Of a DNA stretch of 64,000 nucleotides, positions 27,660-36,840 are shown in pieces; position 1 is the first letter of the stretch, and every line of letters starts with the position of its first letter. The translations under genes and the position numbers were made by a program. The notes beneath the pieces are model-generated. The model saw only the letters and a program-made list of their open reading frames with translations, was not told the DNA's origin and searched no databases. This stretch comes from an uncultured Clostridium sp. (GTDB lineage: Bacteria > Bacillota > Clostridia > TANB77 > CAG-508), in contig USMK01000005.1 of the NCBI GenBank assembly GCA_900555835.1, forward strand, positions 8,486-72,485. Reading direction: 5' to 3'.

Positions 27660-30110
27660 TTATTTCACAACTATATTGTATATCTTGTTTTTTACATATA
27701 TTTCTTTTACTACATTCTTGCCGGCAATGGCGTTTTGGATTGTTTCGTTTGCATTTACGGCTTGTTTTACTTTGTCTTGGTCGGCATCTCTGTTTATGCT
27801 TATTGTGGCTTTTAGTTTGCCGTTTATTTGGACTGGTATTTCTATTTTGTCTTCTATTGTTTTGTTTTCGTCGTATTCTGGCCATTTTGTGTTTGCTATT
27901 GTGTCTTTTTCGCCAATTCTTTCATAGATTTCTTCTGTCATATGTGGGGCAAATGGGTTTAGTAATTGTAAAAATGTTTTGTATTCTGCTTTGTTTATTG
28001 TTTTTGCTTTGTAGAATTCGTTTACCATTGTCATAAATGTTGCAACTGATGTGTTGAATTTCATTTCTTCTATGTCATTTGAAACTTTTTGTATTGCTTT
28101 GTGCATCATTTTTTCAAATTTTTCTGAGTATTCGTCTCCTTCTACTAAGAAGTCTTGCATATTCCATACTCTGTCTAGGAATTTCATACATCCTCTTATG
28201 CTTTCCATTGACCATGGTGCAGTTTGGTCAAATGGTCCCATAAACATTTCATATACTCTAAATGCGTCAGCTCCAAATTCTTGTACTATGTCGTCTGGGT
28301 TTATTACATTTCCTTTTGATTTTGACATTTTTTCGCCATTTGTTCCTAATATCATTCCATGTGATGTACGTTTTGCATATGGTTCTTTGGTTGGAACAAC
28401 TCCTATGTCATATAGGAATTTATGCCAGAATCTTGAATATAGTAAGTGAAGTGTTGTATGTTCCATTCCACCATTGTACCAGTCAACTTGGTTCCAGTAT
28501 TCTAGTGCTTCTTTTGATGCTAGTGCTTCATTATTGTGTGGATCCATATATCTTAAATAATACCAAGATGATCCAGCCCATTGTGGCATTGTATCTGTTT
28601 CTCTTCTTGCTTTTCCATGGCAATGTGGACATATTGTATTTATCCATTCTTCATGTTTTGCAAGTGGTGATTCTCCATTTTCTCCTGGTTCATAATCTTC
28701 TACATCTGGCAAACGAAGTGGTAATTCTTCTTCTGGAACTGGTACCCAACCACATTTTTCGCAATATACCATTGGAATTGGTTCTCCCCAATAACGTTGT
28801 CTTGAAAATACCCAGTCACGAAGTTTATAGTTTACTTTTCTTTCTCCTAAACCTTTTTCTTCTATGTAGTCTATCACTTTGTTTATTGCTTCTTTTGATG
28901 TTAATCCATTTAAGAAATCTGAATTTATAGCTATTCCATTATTTATATCTGTGAAAGCTTCTGTTAGTTCTGTTTCTTCCATTTTGCATTCTTTACTTGG
29001 ATCATAATTTTCTGGTTTTTCCATTATAACTTGTTTTATTGGTAAATTGAATTTTTGGGCAAATTCAAAATCTCTTGTATCGTGTGCTGGAACTGCCATT
29101 ATCGCACCTGTTCCATATGTTATTAAAACATAATCAGATATCCAAATTGGAATTTCTTCTCCTGTTAATGGATTTATTGCTTTTATTCCTTTTATTTCTA
29201 CACCAGTTTTTTCTTTGTTTAATTCTGCTCTTTCAAAATCTGATTTTAAAGAGGATTTACGTTTGTATTCTTCTACTTCATCCATATTTGTTATTTTTTC
29301 TTTGTATTTTTCGATTAAATGATGTTCTGGTGCTACAACCATGTATGTTGCTCCAAATATTGTATCTGGTCTTGTTGTGTAAACAAGTAAAGTATCTTCT
29401 GTATCTTTTATTTTGAATTTTACTTCTGCCCCTTCACTTCTGCCTATCCAGTTTATTTGTTGTGCTTTTATTTTGTCTAGATAATTTACATCTTTTAAAT
29501 CGTCTATTAGTCTTTGGGCATATTCTGTTATTTTTAACATCCATTGACTTTTTTCTTTTTGTACAACTGGACTTCCGCATCTTTCACAAACACCATTTAC
29601 TACTTCTTCGTTTGCTAATCCTACTTTACATCCTGTACAGAAATTGATTGGCATTGTTGCTTTATATGCTAATCCTTTTTTGTATAATTGTATAAATATC
29701 CATTGTGTCCATTTGTAGTATTCTGGGTCTGTTGTGTTTATTTCTCTTGACCAATCAAATGAAAATCCTAATGATTTTAGTTGCTCTTTAAAGTGAGCTA
29801 TATTTTTTTCTGTTGTTATTTTTGGATGGATATGATTTTTTATAGCATAGTTTTCTGCTGGAAGTCCAAATGCATCAAATCCTATTGGGAATAATACATT
29901 ATATCCTTGCATTCTTCTTTTTCTTGCTATTATATCAAGTGCTGTATAACTTCTTGGGTGTCCAACATGTAATCCTTGTCCAGATGGATATGGAAATTCT
30001 ATTAATCCATACCATTTTTTATTTGTATAATCGTTTTTAGCATTAAATGTACCTTCTTTATACCATTTATCTTGCCATTTTTTCTCTACCTTACTAAAAT
30101 CATAAGACAT
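27660..30110 (-). CDS. leuS: Leucyl-tRNA synthetase
   Basis: 816 residues. Charges tRNA-Leu. Class I signature HVGH (YPSGQGLHVGHPRSY), the CP1 editing domain (TGTGAIMAVPAHDTRDFEFA), zinc-type cysteines (CEKCGWVP, CPHC) and KMSKS (GEKMSKSKGNVINP, near residue 593) are present. ATG follows GAAAGGAAG. No T-box leader is visible: the upstream gap is only 74 bases. No in-frame CGG. Confidence 0.97.
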   Translation of the reverse strand: MSYDFSKVEKKWQDKWYKEGTFNAKNDYTNKKWYGLIEFPYPSGQGLHVGHPRSYTALDIIARKRRMQGYNVLFPIGFDAFGLPAENYAIKNHIHPKITTEKNIAHFKEQLKSLGFSFDWSREINTTDPEYYKWTQWIFIQLYKKGLAYKATMPINFCTGCKVGLANEEVVNGVCERCGSPVVQKEKSQWMLKITEYAQRLIDDLKDVNYLDKIKAQQINWIGRSEGAEVKFKIKDTEDTLLVYTTRPDTIFGATYMVVAPEHHLIEKYKEKITNMDEVEEYKRKSSLKSDFERAELNKEKTGVEIKGIKAINPLTGEEIPIWISDYVLITYGTGAIMAVPAHDTRDFEFAQKFNLPIKQVIMEKPENYDPSKECKMEETELTEAFTDINNGIAINSDFLNGLTSKEAINKVIDYIEEKGLGERKVNYKLRDWVFSRQRYWGEPIPMVYCEKCGWVPVPEEELPLRLPDVEDYEPGENGESPLAKHEEWINTICPHCHGKARRETDTMPQWAGSSWYYLRYMDPHNNEALASKEALEYWNQVDWYNGGMEHTTLHLLYSRFWHKFLYDIGVVPTKEPYAKRTSHGMILGTNGEKMSKSKGNVINPDDIVQEFGADAFRVYEMFMGPFDQTAPWSMESIRGCMKFLDRVWNMQDFLVEGDEYSEKFEKMMHKAIQKVSNDIEEMKFNTSVATFMTMVNEFYKAKTINKAEYKTFLQLLNPFAPHMTEEIYERIGEKDTIANTKWPEYDENKTIEDKIEIPVQINGKLKATISINRDADQDKVKQAVNANETIQNAIAGKNVVKEIYVKNKIYNIVVK

Positions 30111-30184
30111 TTCCTAATCTACTTCCTTTCAGTTTTATTTAAATTTCTAAATATTATATACTATATTTATGTAAAAATAAAGAT

Positions 30185-30682
30185 TTATAGTTTAATTTCT
30201 ATCGTTTTTTCTCCATCTAGTTCTAGTTTTTCCACAGCTATCCCACATTCTGCGAATAATTTTCTTGATGCTATGTTGTTTTCTTCTTTTGAATGTTTAT
30301 CATATAAATATATTACATGCTTTATTCCTGATTGAATTATTATTTTTGCACATTCATTGCAAGGGAATAGATCTACATATAGTTTAGCTTGTTCTAGGTC
30401 TTTTTTGTTTCCTCTATAATTTAATATTGCATTCATTTCTGCGTGGCATACATATGGATATTTTGTATCTAGTTTTTCTCCTATTTTTCCCCAAGGAAAT
30501 CTATCATCATCAAATCCGTTTGGAGCTCCATTATAGCCAATTGCAAGTATTCTGTTATCATCACTTACTATGCAAGCACCTACTTGTGTTGATGGATCTT
30601 TGCTTCTCATTGCAGATAGTCTTGCAATTGCCATAAAATATTCGTCCCATTTTATATAGTTTTCTCTTTTTAGATTTTCCAT
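30185..30682 (-). CDS. dCMP deaminase (ComEB-like)
   Basis: 165 residues. Converts dCMP to dUMP for dTTP synthesis. The zinc and proton-shuttle motifs are CHAEMNAIL and PCNECAK; the N-terminal STQVGACIV and the RFPWG region are typical of the ComEB/dCMP deaminase group rather than tRNA deaminase. ATG follows AGGGGAAAG. It lies 13 bases downstream of sufU, so it could be read from the suf operon. Confidence 0.88.
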   Translation of the reverse strand: MENLKRENYIKWDEYFMAIARLSAMRSKDPSTQVGACIVSDDNRILAIGYNGAPNGFDDDRFPWGKIGEKLDTKYPYVCHAEMNAILNYRGNKKDLEQAKLYVDLFPCNECAKIIIQSGIKHVIYLYDKHSKEENNIASRKLFAECGIAVEKLELDGEKTIEIKL

Positions 30683-30695
30683 TTTCTTTCCCCTT

Positions 30696-31133
30696 TTATT
30701 TATTATTTTTTTCTATTAAATCTTGCATTGTATGCCATGCAAGTAATGCGCATTTTACTCTGGCAGGCATATTTGATACATTTTTAAATGCAATTGCATC
30801 TTCTAATATTTGCAATTTTTCTTCGTTTTTTTCTTCTCTTTTTATCATTTCTATAAATGTTTCAATTATTTTCTTTGCTTCTTCTATTGTTTTGCCCTTC
30901 AAAACGTCTATCATTATTGATGTTGAACTTTGAGATATTGCACATCCGCTTCCTGTAAAAGCTAAATCTTCTATTACATCTCCATTTAATTTTACCTGTA
31001 ATTCAATTTCGTCTCCACAATTTGGATTATGGCCTTTTTCGCAAAAATCAGCATTTTTTAGTGTTTTCTTGTTATATGAATTCATACTATGTTCCATTAT
31101 CAAATCATTATATAAGCTATCTAATTCTCCCAT
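30696..31133 (-). CDS. sufU: SufU-like sulfur acceptor/scaffold
   Basis: 145 residues. Accepts sulfur from SufS in a zinc-dependent way for Fe-S cluster assembly. The three conserved cysteines are visible (HNPNCGDEIEL, GSGCAISQSS, RVKCALLAW). ATG 31133 follows GAGGG. It is 8 bases after sufS and the last suf gene, in the usual Firmicutes order. Confidence 0.93.
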   Translation of the reverse strand: MGELDSLYNDLIMEHSMNSYNKKTLKNADFCEKGHNPNCGDEIELQVKLNGDVIEDLAFTGSGCAISQSSTSIMIDVLKGKTIEEAKKIIETFIEMIKREEKNEEKLQILEDAIAFKNVSNMPARVKCALLAWHTMQDLIEKNNK

Positions 31134-31141
31134 TTTTCCCT

Positions 31142-32356
31142 CTACTCTTTTATATATTTTTTAAACATTTCATACGTTTTTTTCAAAGCATCTACTAATC
31201 TATCTACATCTTCTTTTGTGTTGTAGATATAAAAACTAGCTCTACAAGTTGAATCTATTCCTAAATATCTCATTAACGGTTGAGCGCAATGGTTTCCAGA
31301 TCTTACACATATTCCATTTGCATCTAAAATACTTGCAACATCATGTGGGTGTACTCCTTTTACATTAAATGATATTACAGATGAATGATTTTCCTTATTT
31401 GGTGTCATATATAATTTTACAAAATCTAATTTTTGTAGTTCTTCTCTTGCATATTCTAATAATTCAGTTTCAATTTCTTGTATTTTGTTATATCCTATTT
31501 TTTCTATATAGTCAATAGCAGCACCTAATCCGACTACTCCTTCTACATTTTGAGTTCCAGCTTCGAATTTATTTGGTAATTTTGCAAATGTTGTTTTTTG
31601 CTCATACACATATTCGATCATATCTCCTCCCATTAAAAATGGTTTCATTTGGTTTAGTAATTCTTTTTTACCATATAGAACTCCAATTCCAAGTGGAGCA
31701 AGCATTTTGTGTCCTGAAAACACAATAAAGTCTGCATCCATTTTTTGTACATCAATTTGCATATGTGGAATGCTTTGAGAACAATCTACTATTACTATTG
31801 CACCTTTACTATGTGCATATTTTATTATTTTTTCTACATTGTTTATTGTTCCTAAAACATTTGAAATATGTGCAATTCCTACAACTTTGGTTTTATCTGT
31901 AATTTTTTCTTCTATTTCCTTATCAGATAATTCATATTCGTCGTTTATATACATATATTTTAATGTACTTCCCGTTTTTTCTGTTACATATTGCCAAGGA
32001 ACTAAATTAGAATGATGTTCCATTATTGAAATTACTACTTCTTCATTCTTTTTTAGTTTATCTAATCCATATGAATATGCTATTAAATTTAATGCTTCAC
32101 TTGCATTTTTGGTGAAAATTATTTCTTCTGGCACTTTCGCATTTATGAATTTTGCAACCTTTTTTCTTGCTCCTTCGTATTCTTCTGTTGCTTGCACACT
32201 AAGTTCATATGCCCCTCTATGTGGATTTGCATTATTTTTTTCATAATAATTATCTATTGCATTTATTACATATTTTGGCTTTTGTGTTGTTGCTCCACTA
32301 TCTAAATATGCAATATCTCTATTTTTAAAAATTGGAAAATCTTCTTTTATATCCAT
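31142..32356 (-). CDS. sufS: Cysteine desulfurase SufS
   Basis: 404 residues. A PLP enzyme that takes sulfur from cysteine. PLP lysine in FSGHKMLAPLGIG and active-site Cys in RSGNHCAQPLM; a class II desulfurase. Its ATG shares one base with the sufD stop codon (TGATG), so translation is coupled. Confidence 0.96.
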   Translation of the reverse strand: MDIKEDFPIFKNRDIAYLDSGATTQKPKYVINAIDNYYEKNNANPHRGAYELSVQATEEYEGARKKVAKFINAKVPEEIIFTKNASEALNLIAYSYGLDKLKKNEEVVISIMEHHSNLVPWQYVTEKTGSTLKYMYINDEYELSDKEIEEKITDKTKVVGIAHISNVLGTINNVEKIIKYAHSKGAIVIVDCSQSIPHMQIDVQKMDADFIVFSGHKMLAPLGIGVLYGKKELLNQMKPFLMGGDMIEYVYEQKTTFAKLPNKFEAGTQNVEGVVGLGAAIDYIEKIGYNKIQEIETELLEYAREELQKLDFVKLYMTPNKENHSSVISFNVKGVHPHDVASILDANGICVRSGNHCAQPLMRYLGIDSTCRASFYIYNTKEDVDRLVDALKKTYEMFKKYIKE

Positions 32357-33396
32357 CAGTCTAATCTCCTATCTATTTGAGCAAAAATTTCTTGTTTAAG
32401 TTCTTCATTTTGTATTCTTTCTATTATATTTCCAAATCTTGCTCTTGTTATTAGTTTTATAGCTTCTTTATAGCTTATTCCTCTACTCATAATGTAAAAT
32501 AAAATTTCTGGTTCAACCTTCCCAGAACTTGTTGAATGATTACCTTCTACATTATCTTCTGTACATAAAAGCATTGGAAGTGCAATAGATTTTGCTGTAT
32601 CAGATAACATCATACAATATTCATTTTCATTTCCTTTTGCATTTTTACAACCTTTTTTGAAATCTATTGTACCTTTGAAATTCTTTTTAGAGAAATCCTT
32701 TAATGCCCCCTGTACATCTATGTCTATTTCTGTTTTTTCTCCTCTTGTGTGTGCTATATAGTTTATATCTTTTACTTGATTTTCCGTTCCTAAGTATATT
32801 GTTTTTAGGTCATTTTTTGCTCCATTTCCCATTAAATTTGAATAATAATTAGAAACACTATTTTTTGCACCTATATCTATGATTGTGTAATTTACATTTG
32901 CATTTTCTTGTAGCACATTTTCTATGGAATCGAAATTATTTGAGCTATTATTTAATAAATTTACTATTGTAATATTTACATTTGCGTTTTCCTTAGCTAG
33001 AAGTCTAATTACTCCATTATGAAAACATTCTTTTTTTGTTTTTGATTCATATTTTATTATTATATTCAAATTCTTTTCAGCAATTATCTCCAAATTGTTT
33101 ATAAGTTGTGTATTTTCAGCATCAAAATTATAATTTATTTGAATATCTCCGCTTGTATTTTCAATTTTTATTTTACTATTTGCATAATTATTTATATTTT
33201 CTTCTAGAATTTTTCCTGTCCCATAAACCAAATCAATGTTGCTTACATTTGTGTCTATTTCTTTAATTCCGATAATTTCTGTTGATGTAAATGCTTTTAT
33301 GTTGGTTGGCAATTCTACATTTTCTAGTTTAATATTATTTATTTTGTAATTTCTAGATGTTCTAACAGGAGTTTCATTTAATTTTAACATTTCCAT
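32356..33396 (-). CDS. sufD: Fe-S assembly protein SufD
   Basis: 346 residues. Partner of SufB in the SufBCD scaffold. The C-terminal beta-helix and tail (CTEDNVEGNHSTSSGKVEPE, FYIMSRGISYKEAIKLI) are typical of SufD/SufB. Its start overlaps the sufB stop (TAATG) by one base. Confidence 0.93.
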   Translation of the reverse strand: MEMLKLNETPVRTSRNYKINNIKLENVELPTNIKAFTSTEIIGIKEIDTNVSNIDLVYGTGKILEENINNYANSKIKIENTSGDIQINYNFDAENTQLINNLEIIAEKNLNIIIKYESKTKKECFHNGVIRLLAKENANVNITIVNLLNNSSNNFDSIENVLQENANVNYTIIDIGAKNSVSNYYSNLMGNGAKNDLKTIYLGTENQVKDINYIAHTRGEKTEIDIDVQGALKDFSKKNFKGTIDFKKGCKNAKGNENEYCMMLSDTAKSIALPMLLCTEDNVEGNHSTSSGKVEPEILFYIMSRGISYKEAIKLITRARFGNIIERIQNEELKQEIFAQIDRRLD

Positions 33397-34799
33397 TATC
33401 CTATTGCTCCTTCCAATTCTAGATTTATTAAATTATTCATTTCAACTGCATATTCAACAGGTAATTCCTTAGAAATTGGATATGCAAAACCTCTTACTAT
33501 CATAGCTTTGGCATCCTCTTCTGATAGTCCACGGCTCATTAAATAGAAAATTTCTTTATCACTTATTTTTCCTATTTTAGCCTCGTGTGAAAACTCTACA
33601 TCATCTGTTTCTATATCATTTACCGGAATTGTATCTGATGCAGAAATTCCGTCTAACATAAGGGATTCGCAACTTACACTACATTTAGATTTTTTTGCTT
33701 GTTTTGCAATTCTAACCAAGGCTCTGTAAGTACAACTTCCACCATCTTTTGAAATAGATTTTGAATTTATTACAGAAGATGTATTTGGTGCATTGTGAAC
33801 AACCTTAAATCCTGTATCTAGGTTTTGGCCTTTCCCTGAAAAAGTAATTCCTGTATATTCTGTTTTTGCTCCCTCTCCATTTAAAATGCTCATCGGATAT
33901 AGCATTGAAACTTTTGAGCCAAATGAACCTGTAACCCAGTCAACTTGTGCATTTTTACCTATTATTGCTTTTTTGGTATTTAAGTTCATCATATTTTTTG
34001 ACCAGTTTTCTATTGTAGAATATCTTAAATATGCATTATCTTTTACATATAATTCTACACATCCAGCATGTAAATTTACTTTGTTATATTTTGGTGCAGA
34101 ACATCCTTCTATAAAATGAAGACTTGCTCCTTCCTCCACAATAATTAGAGTATGCTCAAACTGGCCAGATTCTGGTGAATTTAGTCTAAAATATGATTGC
34201 AATGGTATATCTAATTTTACATTTTTAGGCACATATACAAAAGAACCTCCTGACCAAACAGCTCCATGCAAAGCAACAAATTTATGATCATTTATTGGAA
34301 CACATTTCATAAAATGATTCTTTACTATATCTGGGTATTCTCTTACAGCAGTTTCCATATCGGTGTATATTACACCTTGTTTTATCAAATCTTCTTTTAT
34401 ACTATGATATACCACTTCTGAATCATATTGTGCCCCAACACCAGCTAGTGATTTTTTCTCTGCTTCTGGAATTCCTAGTCTTTCAAATGTGTTTTTTATA
34501 TCTTCTGGCACTTCTTTCCAATTTGAATTTAACTTCGTCTTAGGTCTTACATATGTTGCAATATTTTGCATATCCAAATCAGATAAATCTGGTCCCCATG
34601 TCGGAAATTCCAATTTATTGTATTCTTCAAGTGCTTTTAATCTTATATCTAACATCCATTCCGGCTCATTTTTTTGTTTAGAAATTTCTTTTACAATTTC
34701 CTCATTTATACCTTTTTCTATTTTGAAATCATAATTATCTTTGTTTTTTATATCATAAATATTTCTGTCTATATCCTGTACCTTCGTTTTTTTAGGCAT
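33396..34799 (-). CDS. sufB: Fe-S scaffold protein SufB
   Basis: 467 residues. Core scaffold on which Fe-S clusters form. HYAGCVELYVK-like (NLHAGCVELYVKDNAYLRY), SVSCESLMLD and YLMSRGLSEEDAKAMIV are standard SufB motifs. It follows sufC by two bases. Confidence 0.96.
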   Translation of the reverse strand: MPKKTKVQDIDRNIYDIKNKDNYDFKIEKGINEEIVKEISKQKNEPEWMLDIRLKALEEYNKLEFPTWGPDLSDLDMQNIATYVRPKTKLNSNWKEVPEDIKNTFERLGIPEAEKKSLAGVGAQYDSEVVYHSIKEDLIKQGVIYTDMETAVREYPDIVKNHFMKCVPINDHKFVALHGAVWSGGSFVYVPKNVKLDIPLQSYFRLNSPESGQFEHTLIIVEEGASLHFIEGCSAPKYNKVNLHAGCVELYVKDNAYLRYSTIENWSKNMMNLNTKKAIIGKNAQVDWVTGSFGSKVSMLYPMSILNGEGAKTEYTGITFSGKGQNLDTGFKVVHNAPNTSSVINSKSISKDGGSCTYRALVRIAKQAKKSKCSVSCESLMLDGISASDTIPVNDIETDDVEFSHEAKIGKISDKEIFYLMSRGLSEEDAKAMIVRGFAYPISKELPVEYAVEMNNLINLELEGAIG

Positions 34800-34801
34800 T
34801 T

Positions 34802-35548
34802 TTAGACCTCTTTTCTTTTAAATTTTTCATATCCGTTTTCTTCAATTTCGTTTGCAAGTGTGGCATCTCCGGTTTTTACAATTTTGCCATCTACTAAAAC
34901 ATGAACATAGTCTATTTTTAAATTTTCTAAAATTCTAGTATTATGTGTTATTATAAGAACTGCATTTTCGTTTGAATGATACATATTTATTCCTTTTGAA
35001 ACGGTTTTTATAGCATCAACATCAAGTCCAGAATCGGTTTCGTCCAATATTGCAAGTTTTGGATTTAATACAAGCATTTGTAATATTTCGTTTTTCTTCT
35101 TTTCTCCTCCTGAAAATCCAACATTTAAATTTCTTTCAATCAATTTTGGATTCATATTTAATTCTTGCATATAGTCTTGTAATTGTTTTTTGAACTCAAA
35201 AACTTTAACAGGCTTTTCCGTAATTTTGCCTTTCGCAAATTTTAAAAAATTAGCACTAGAAATACCAGGAATCTCCTCAGGTGATTGGAAAGACATAAAA
35301 ATTCCTTTTTTAGCAATTTTGTCTGTTGATAAATCGTTAATATTTTCTCCTTCTAACTCTATGCTTCCACCCTTTTTGATATATGCTGGATTATTTAAAA
35401 TAACATTTGCCAAAGTAGATTTTCCAGCACCATTTGGTCCCATTATTACATGAACTTCTCCTTTATTTATTTTCAAACTTAAATCTTTTAAAATTTCCTT
35501 TTCGTTTGTGTTTGCATATAAATTTTTAATTTCTAATAATGTATCCAT
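34802..35548 (-). CDS. sufC: ABC-type ATPase SufC
   Basis: 248 residues. ATPase of the SufBCD complex. Walker A GPNGAGKST, signature FSGGEKKKNEI, Walker B AILDETDSGLD, His switch IITHNTRIL. It starts one base after the upstream repressor gene, within the same operon. Confidence 0.97.
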   Translation of the reverse strand: MDTLLEIKNLYANTNEKEILKDLSLKINKGEVHVIMGPNGAGKSTLANVILNNPAYIKKGGSIELEGENINDLSTDKIAKKGIFMSFQSPEEIPGISSANFLKFAKGKITEKPVKVFEFKKQLQDYMQELNMNPKLIERNLNVGFSGGEKKKNEILQMLVLNPKLAILDETDSGLDVDAIKTVSKGINMYHSNENAVLIITHNTRILENLKIDYVHVLVDGKIVKTGDATLANEIEENGYEKFKRKEV

Positions 35549-35549
35549 T

Positions 35550-36005
35550 CTAATTTTCCTTTCTTCTTAACACTTTTCTCTTGCAAATTCTACATTGCTC
35601 TTTATTTATGTCATAATCACAATTTAAATCATAAATTCCTAATATCTTATGTACATATTTTGTGAGCAAATTCAAAGTATTATCCTCTAAAACTGACTTT
35701 AATTTTATAGCTTCTGTTTCAGCTTCTGTTTTAGGTACACCTAAAACTTCTGTTAAAAATACATACACAATGTCGTAGGCCTCCAATACTTTTTTTGCCA
35801 AAGTTTCTCCGTTTTCTGTTAAATTAATATCTCCATAAGCTTTATAATCAATAAGATTATTTGCTTTTAATGTTTTTAAAGCCTTATTCACACTTGGTTT
35901 TGTTAAATTCATTTTATTTGCAATGGTTGTAACCTTAATTTCTTCACCATTCTTTTTCAAAACATAAATCGTCTTCAAATATTCTTCCAAAGAACTACTA
36001 ATCAT
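35550..36005 (-). CDS. DtxR/MntR-family metal-dependent repressor of the suf operon
   Basis: 151 residues. An N-terminal winged helix (VTTIANKMNLTKPSVNKALK) and a dimerisation/metal domain (about 70-140), with a Cys-rich tail (CDYDINKEQCRICKRK). Family members bind DNA when loaded with Fe2+ or Mn2+. As first gene of the suf operon, with matching palindromes at its own promoter, it very likely represses the operon when iron is ample. The Cys tail might sense Fe-S state (inference). ATG 36005, 6 bases after GGAGG, is preferred to TTG 36011. Confidence 0.85.
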   Translation of the reverse strand: MISSSLEEYLKTIYVLKKNGEEIKVTTIANKMNLTKPSVNKALKTLKANNLIDYKAYGDINLTENGETLAKKVLEAYDIVYVFLTEVLGVPKTEAETEAIKLKSVLEDNTLNLLTKYVHKILGIYDLNCDYDINKEQCRICKRKVLRRKEN

Positions 36006-36020
36006 ATTCAACCTCCGTTT

Positions 36021-36036
36021 GTTAGCTTAGGCTAAC
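36021..36036. promoter_or_regulatory. Operator 1 for the DtxR-family repressor
   Basis: GTTAGCTTAGGCTAAC, a palindrome of the TTAGGCTAAC type bound by DtxR-family iron regulators; sits just downstream of the suf -10 box. Confidence 0.8.
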
Positions 36037-36065
36037 ATTATATAACATAAAAAAATGTTTGTCAA
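36037..36065 (-). promoter_or_regulatory. Consensus promoter of the suf operon
   Basis: TTGACA, 17 bases, TATAAT on the minus strand; both boxes are flanked or overlapped by operators. Confidence 0.88.
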
Positions 36066-36078
36066 GGCTAACATTTTT
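36051..36078. promoter_or_regulatory. Operator 2 overlapping the suf -35 box
   Basis: AAAAATGTT and AACATTTTT arms around a core that contains GGCTAAC, the same half site as operator 1. Confidence 0.6.
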
Positions 36079-36093
36079 ATGTAATTTATTTTC

Positions 36094-36122
36094 TTGACAT
36101 TACTTTGGTGTAATTATATAAT
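36094..36122 (+). promoter_or_regulatory. Consensus promoter of the ASCH-domain gene
   Basis: TTGACA, 17 bases, TATAAT on the plus strand, divergent from the suf promoter. Confidence 0.85.
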
Positions 36123-36173
36123 TTGTGTTGAAAGTATAGTCTATACTTTCTTATTATTAAAAGGAGCATTATT

Positions 36174-36548
36174 ATGAGTAGTATTTTGATTTCAATTAAC
36201 CCTGAATATGTTGATAAAATTTTCGATGGATGTAAAAAGTATGAATATAGAAAAGTTAAATGTAAAAAAGCTGTTGATAAAATGGTTATTTATTGTACTT
36301 CGCCAGTTATGAAAGTTGTAGGAGAAGCTATAATTGAGGAAATTATTGATGAAACTCCGGAAAAAGTTTGGGATATTACTAAAAATGCATCAGGAGTTTG
36401 CAAAGAATTTTTTGATAAATATTATATGAACAAAAATACTGCAATTGCCTATAAATTAAAAAACGTAGTCAAATATAATATTCCCAAGGAATTATCTGAC
36501 TACGGTATAAAAATAGCTCCACAATCTTATGTGTATTTGGAGGATTAG
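36174..36548 (+). CDS. ASCH/PUA-like domain protein
   Basis: 124 residues. An ASCH-type beta-barrel (ISINPEYVDKIFDGCKKYEY at the start, the KYEYRK basic motif, and VGEAIIEEI). The fold binds RNA or modified bases; no substrate can be assigned. ATG follows AAGGAGC. Divergent from the suf operon, with its own consensus promoter and terminator; the shared region holds the iron operators, so it may respond to iron too. Confidence 0.75.
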   Translation: MSSILISINPEYVDKIFDGCKKYEYRKVKCKKAVDKMVIYCTSPVMKVVGEAIIEEIIDETPEKVWDITKNASGVCKEFFDKYYMNKNTAIAYKLKNVVKYNIPKELSDYGIKIAPQSYVYLED

Positions 36549-36552
36549 CAAT

Positions 36553-36600
36553 AAAAAACCTATGTAAAACATTGATATTTCAATACTTACATAGGTTTTT
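36553..36600 (+). terminator. Terminator of the ASCH-domain gene
   Basis: AAAAAACCTATGTAA and TTACATAGGTTTTTT, with a 19-base loop; ends 5 bases from the tRNA 3' end, so it probably serves both strands. Confidence 0.85.
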
Positions 36601-36604
36601 GAAT

Positions 36605-36680
36605 TGGTCGAGGTGACAGGGATCGAACCTGCGGCCTCATGGTCCCAAACCACGCGCGCTACCAACTGCGCCACACCTCG
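36605..36680 (-). tRNA. tRNA-Pro (anticodon TGG)
   Basis: 76 bases including an encoded CCA. Acceptor stem CGAGGTG/CACCTCG, D arm GCGCAGTTGGTAGCGC, anticodon loop TTTGGGA (TGG), T arm CAGGTTCGATCCCTG. The only tRNA in the window. Confidence 0.95.
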
Positions 36681-36697
36681 ATTTAGTTGACTTATTT

Positions 36698-36726
36698 AAT
36701 ATACCATATTTTTGTTTTAAATTCAA
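36698..36726 (-). promoter_or_regulatory. Promoter of tRNA-Pro
   Basis: TTGAAT, 17 bases, TATATT on the minus strand. Confidence 0.65.
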
Positions 36727-36796
36727 GTGGTTTTGTTGATTTTTTGCAACTTTTTTGATTTTTTTGAGTTTCTTCGAAAAAAATTTAATTATGAAT

Positions 36797-36840
36797 AAAA
36801 AATTAGCCGATATCATTTTTAGTAATACCGGCTATTTTTT
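36797..36840 (-). terminator. Terminator of the papain/cohesin operon
   Basis: AAAAATAGCCG and CGGCTAATTTTTT stem on the minus strand, touching the stop codon of the LPKAG cohesin gene. Confidence 0.8.

Noticed and set aside
30111..30184. T-box leader of leuS
   Set aside because: The gap upstream of leuS is far too short for specifier, antiterminator and terminator stems.
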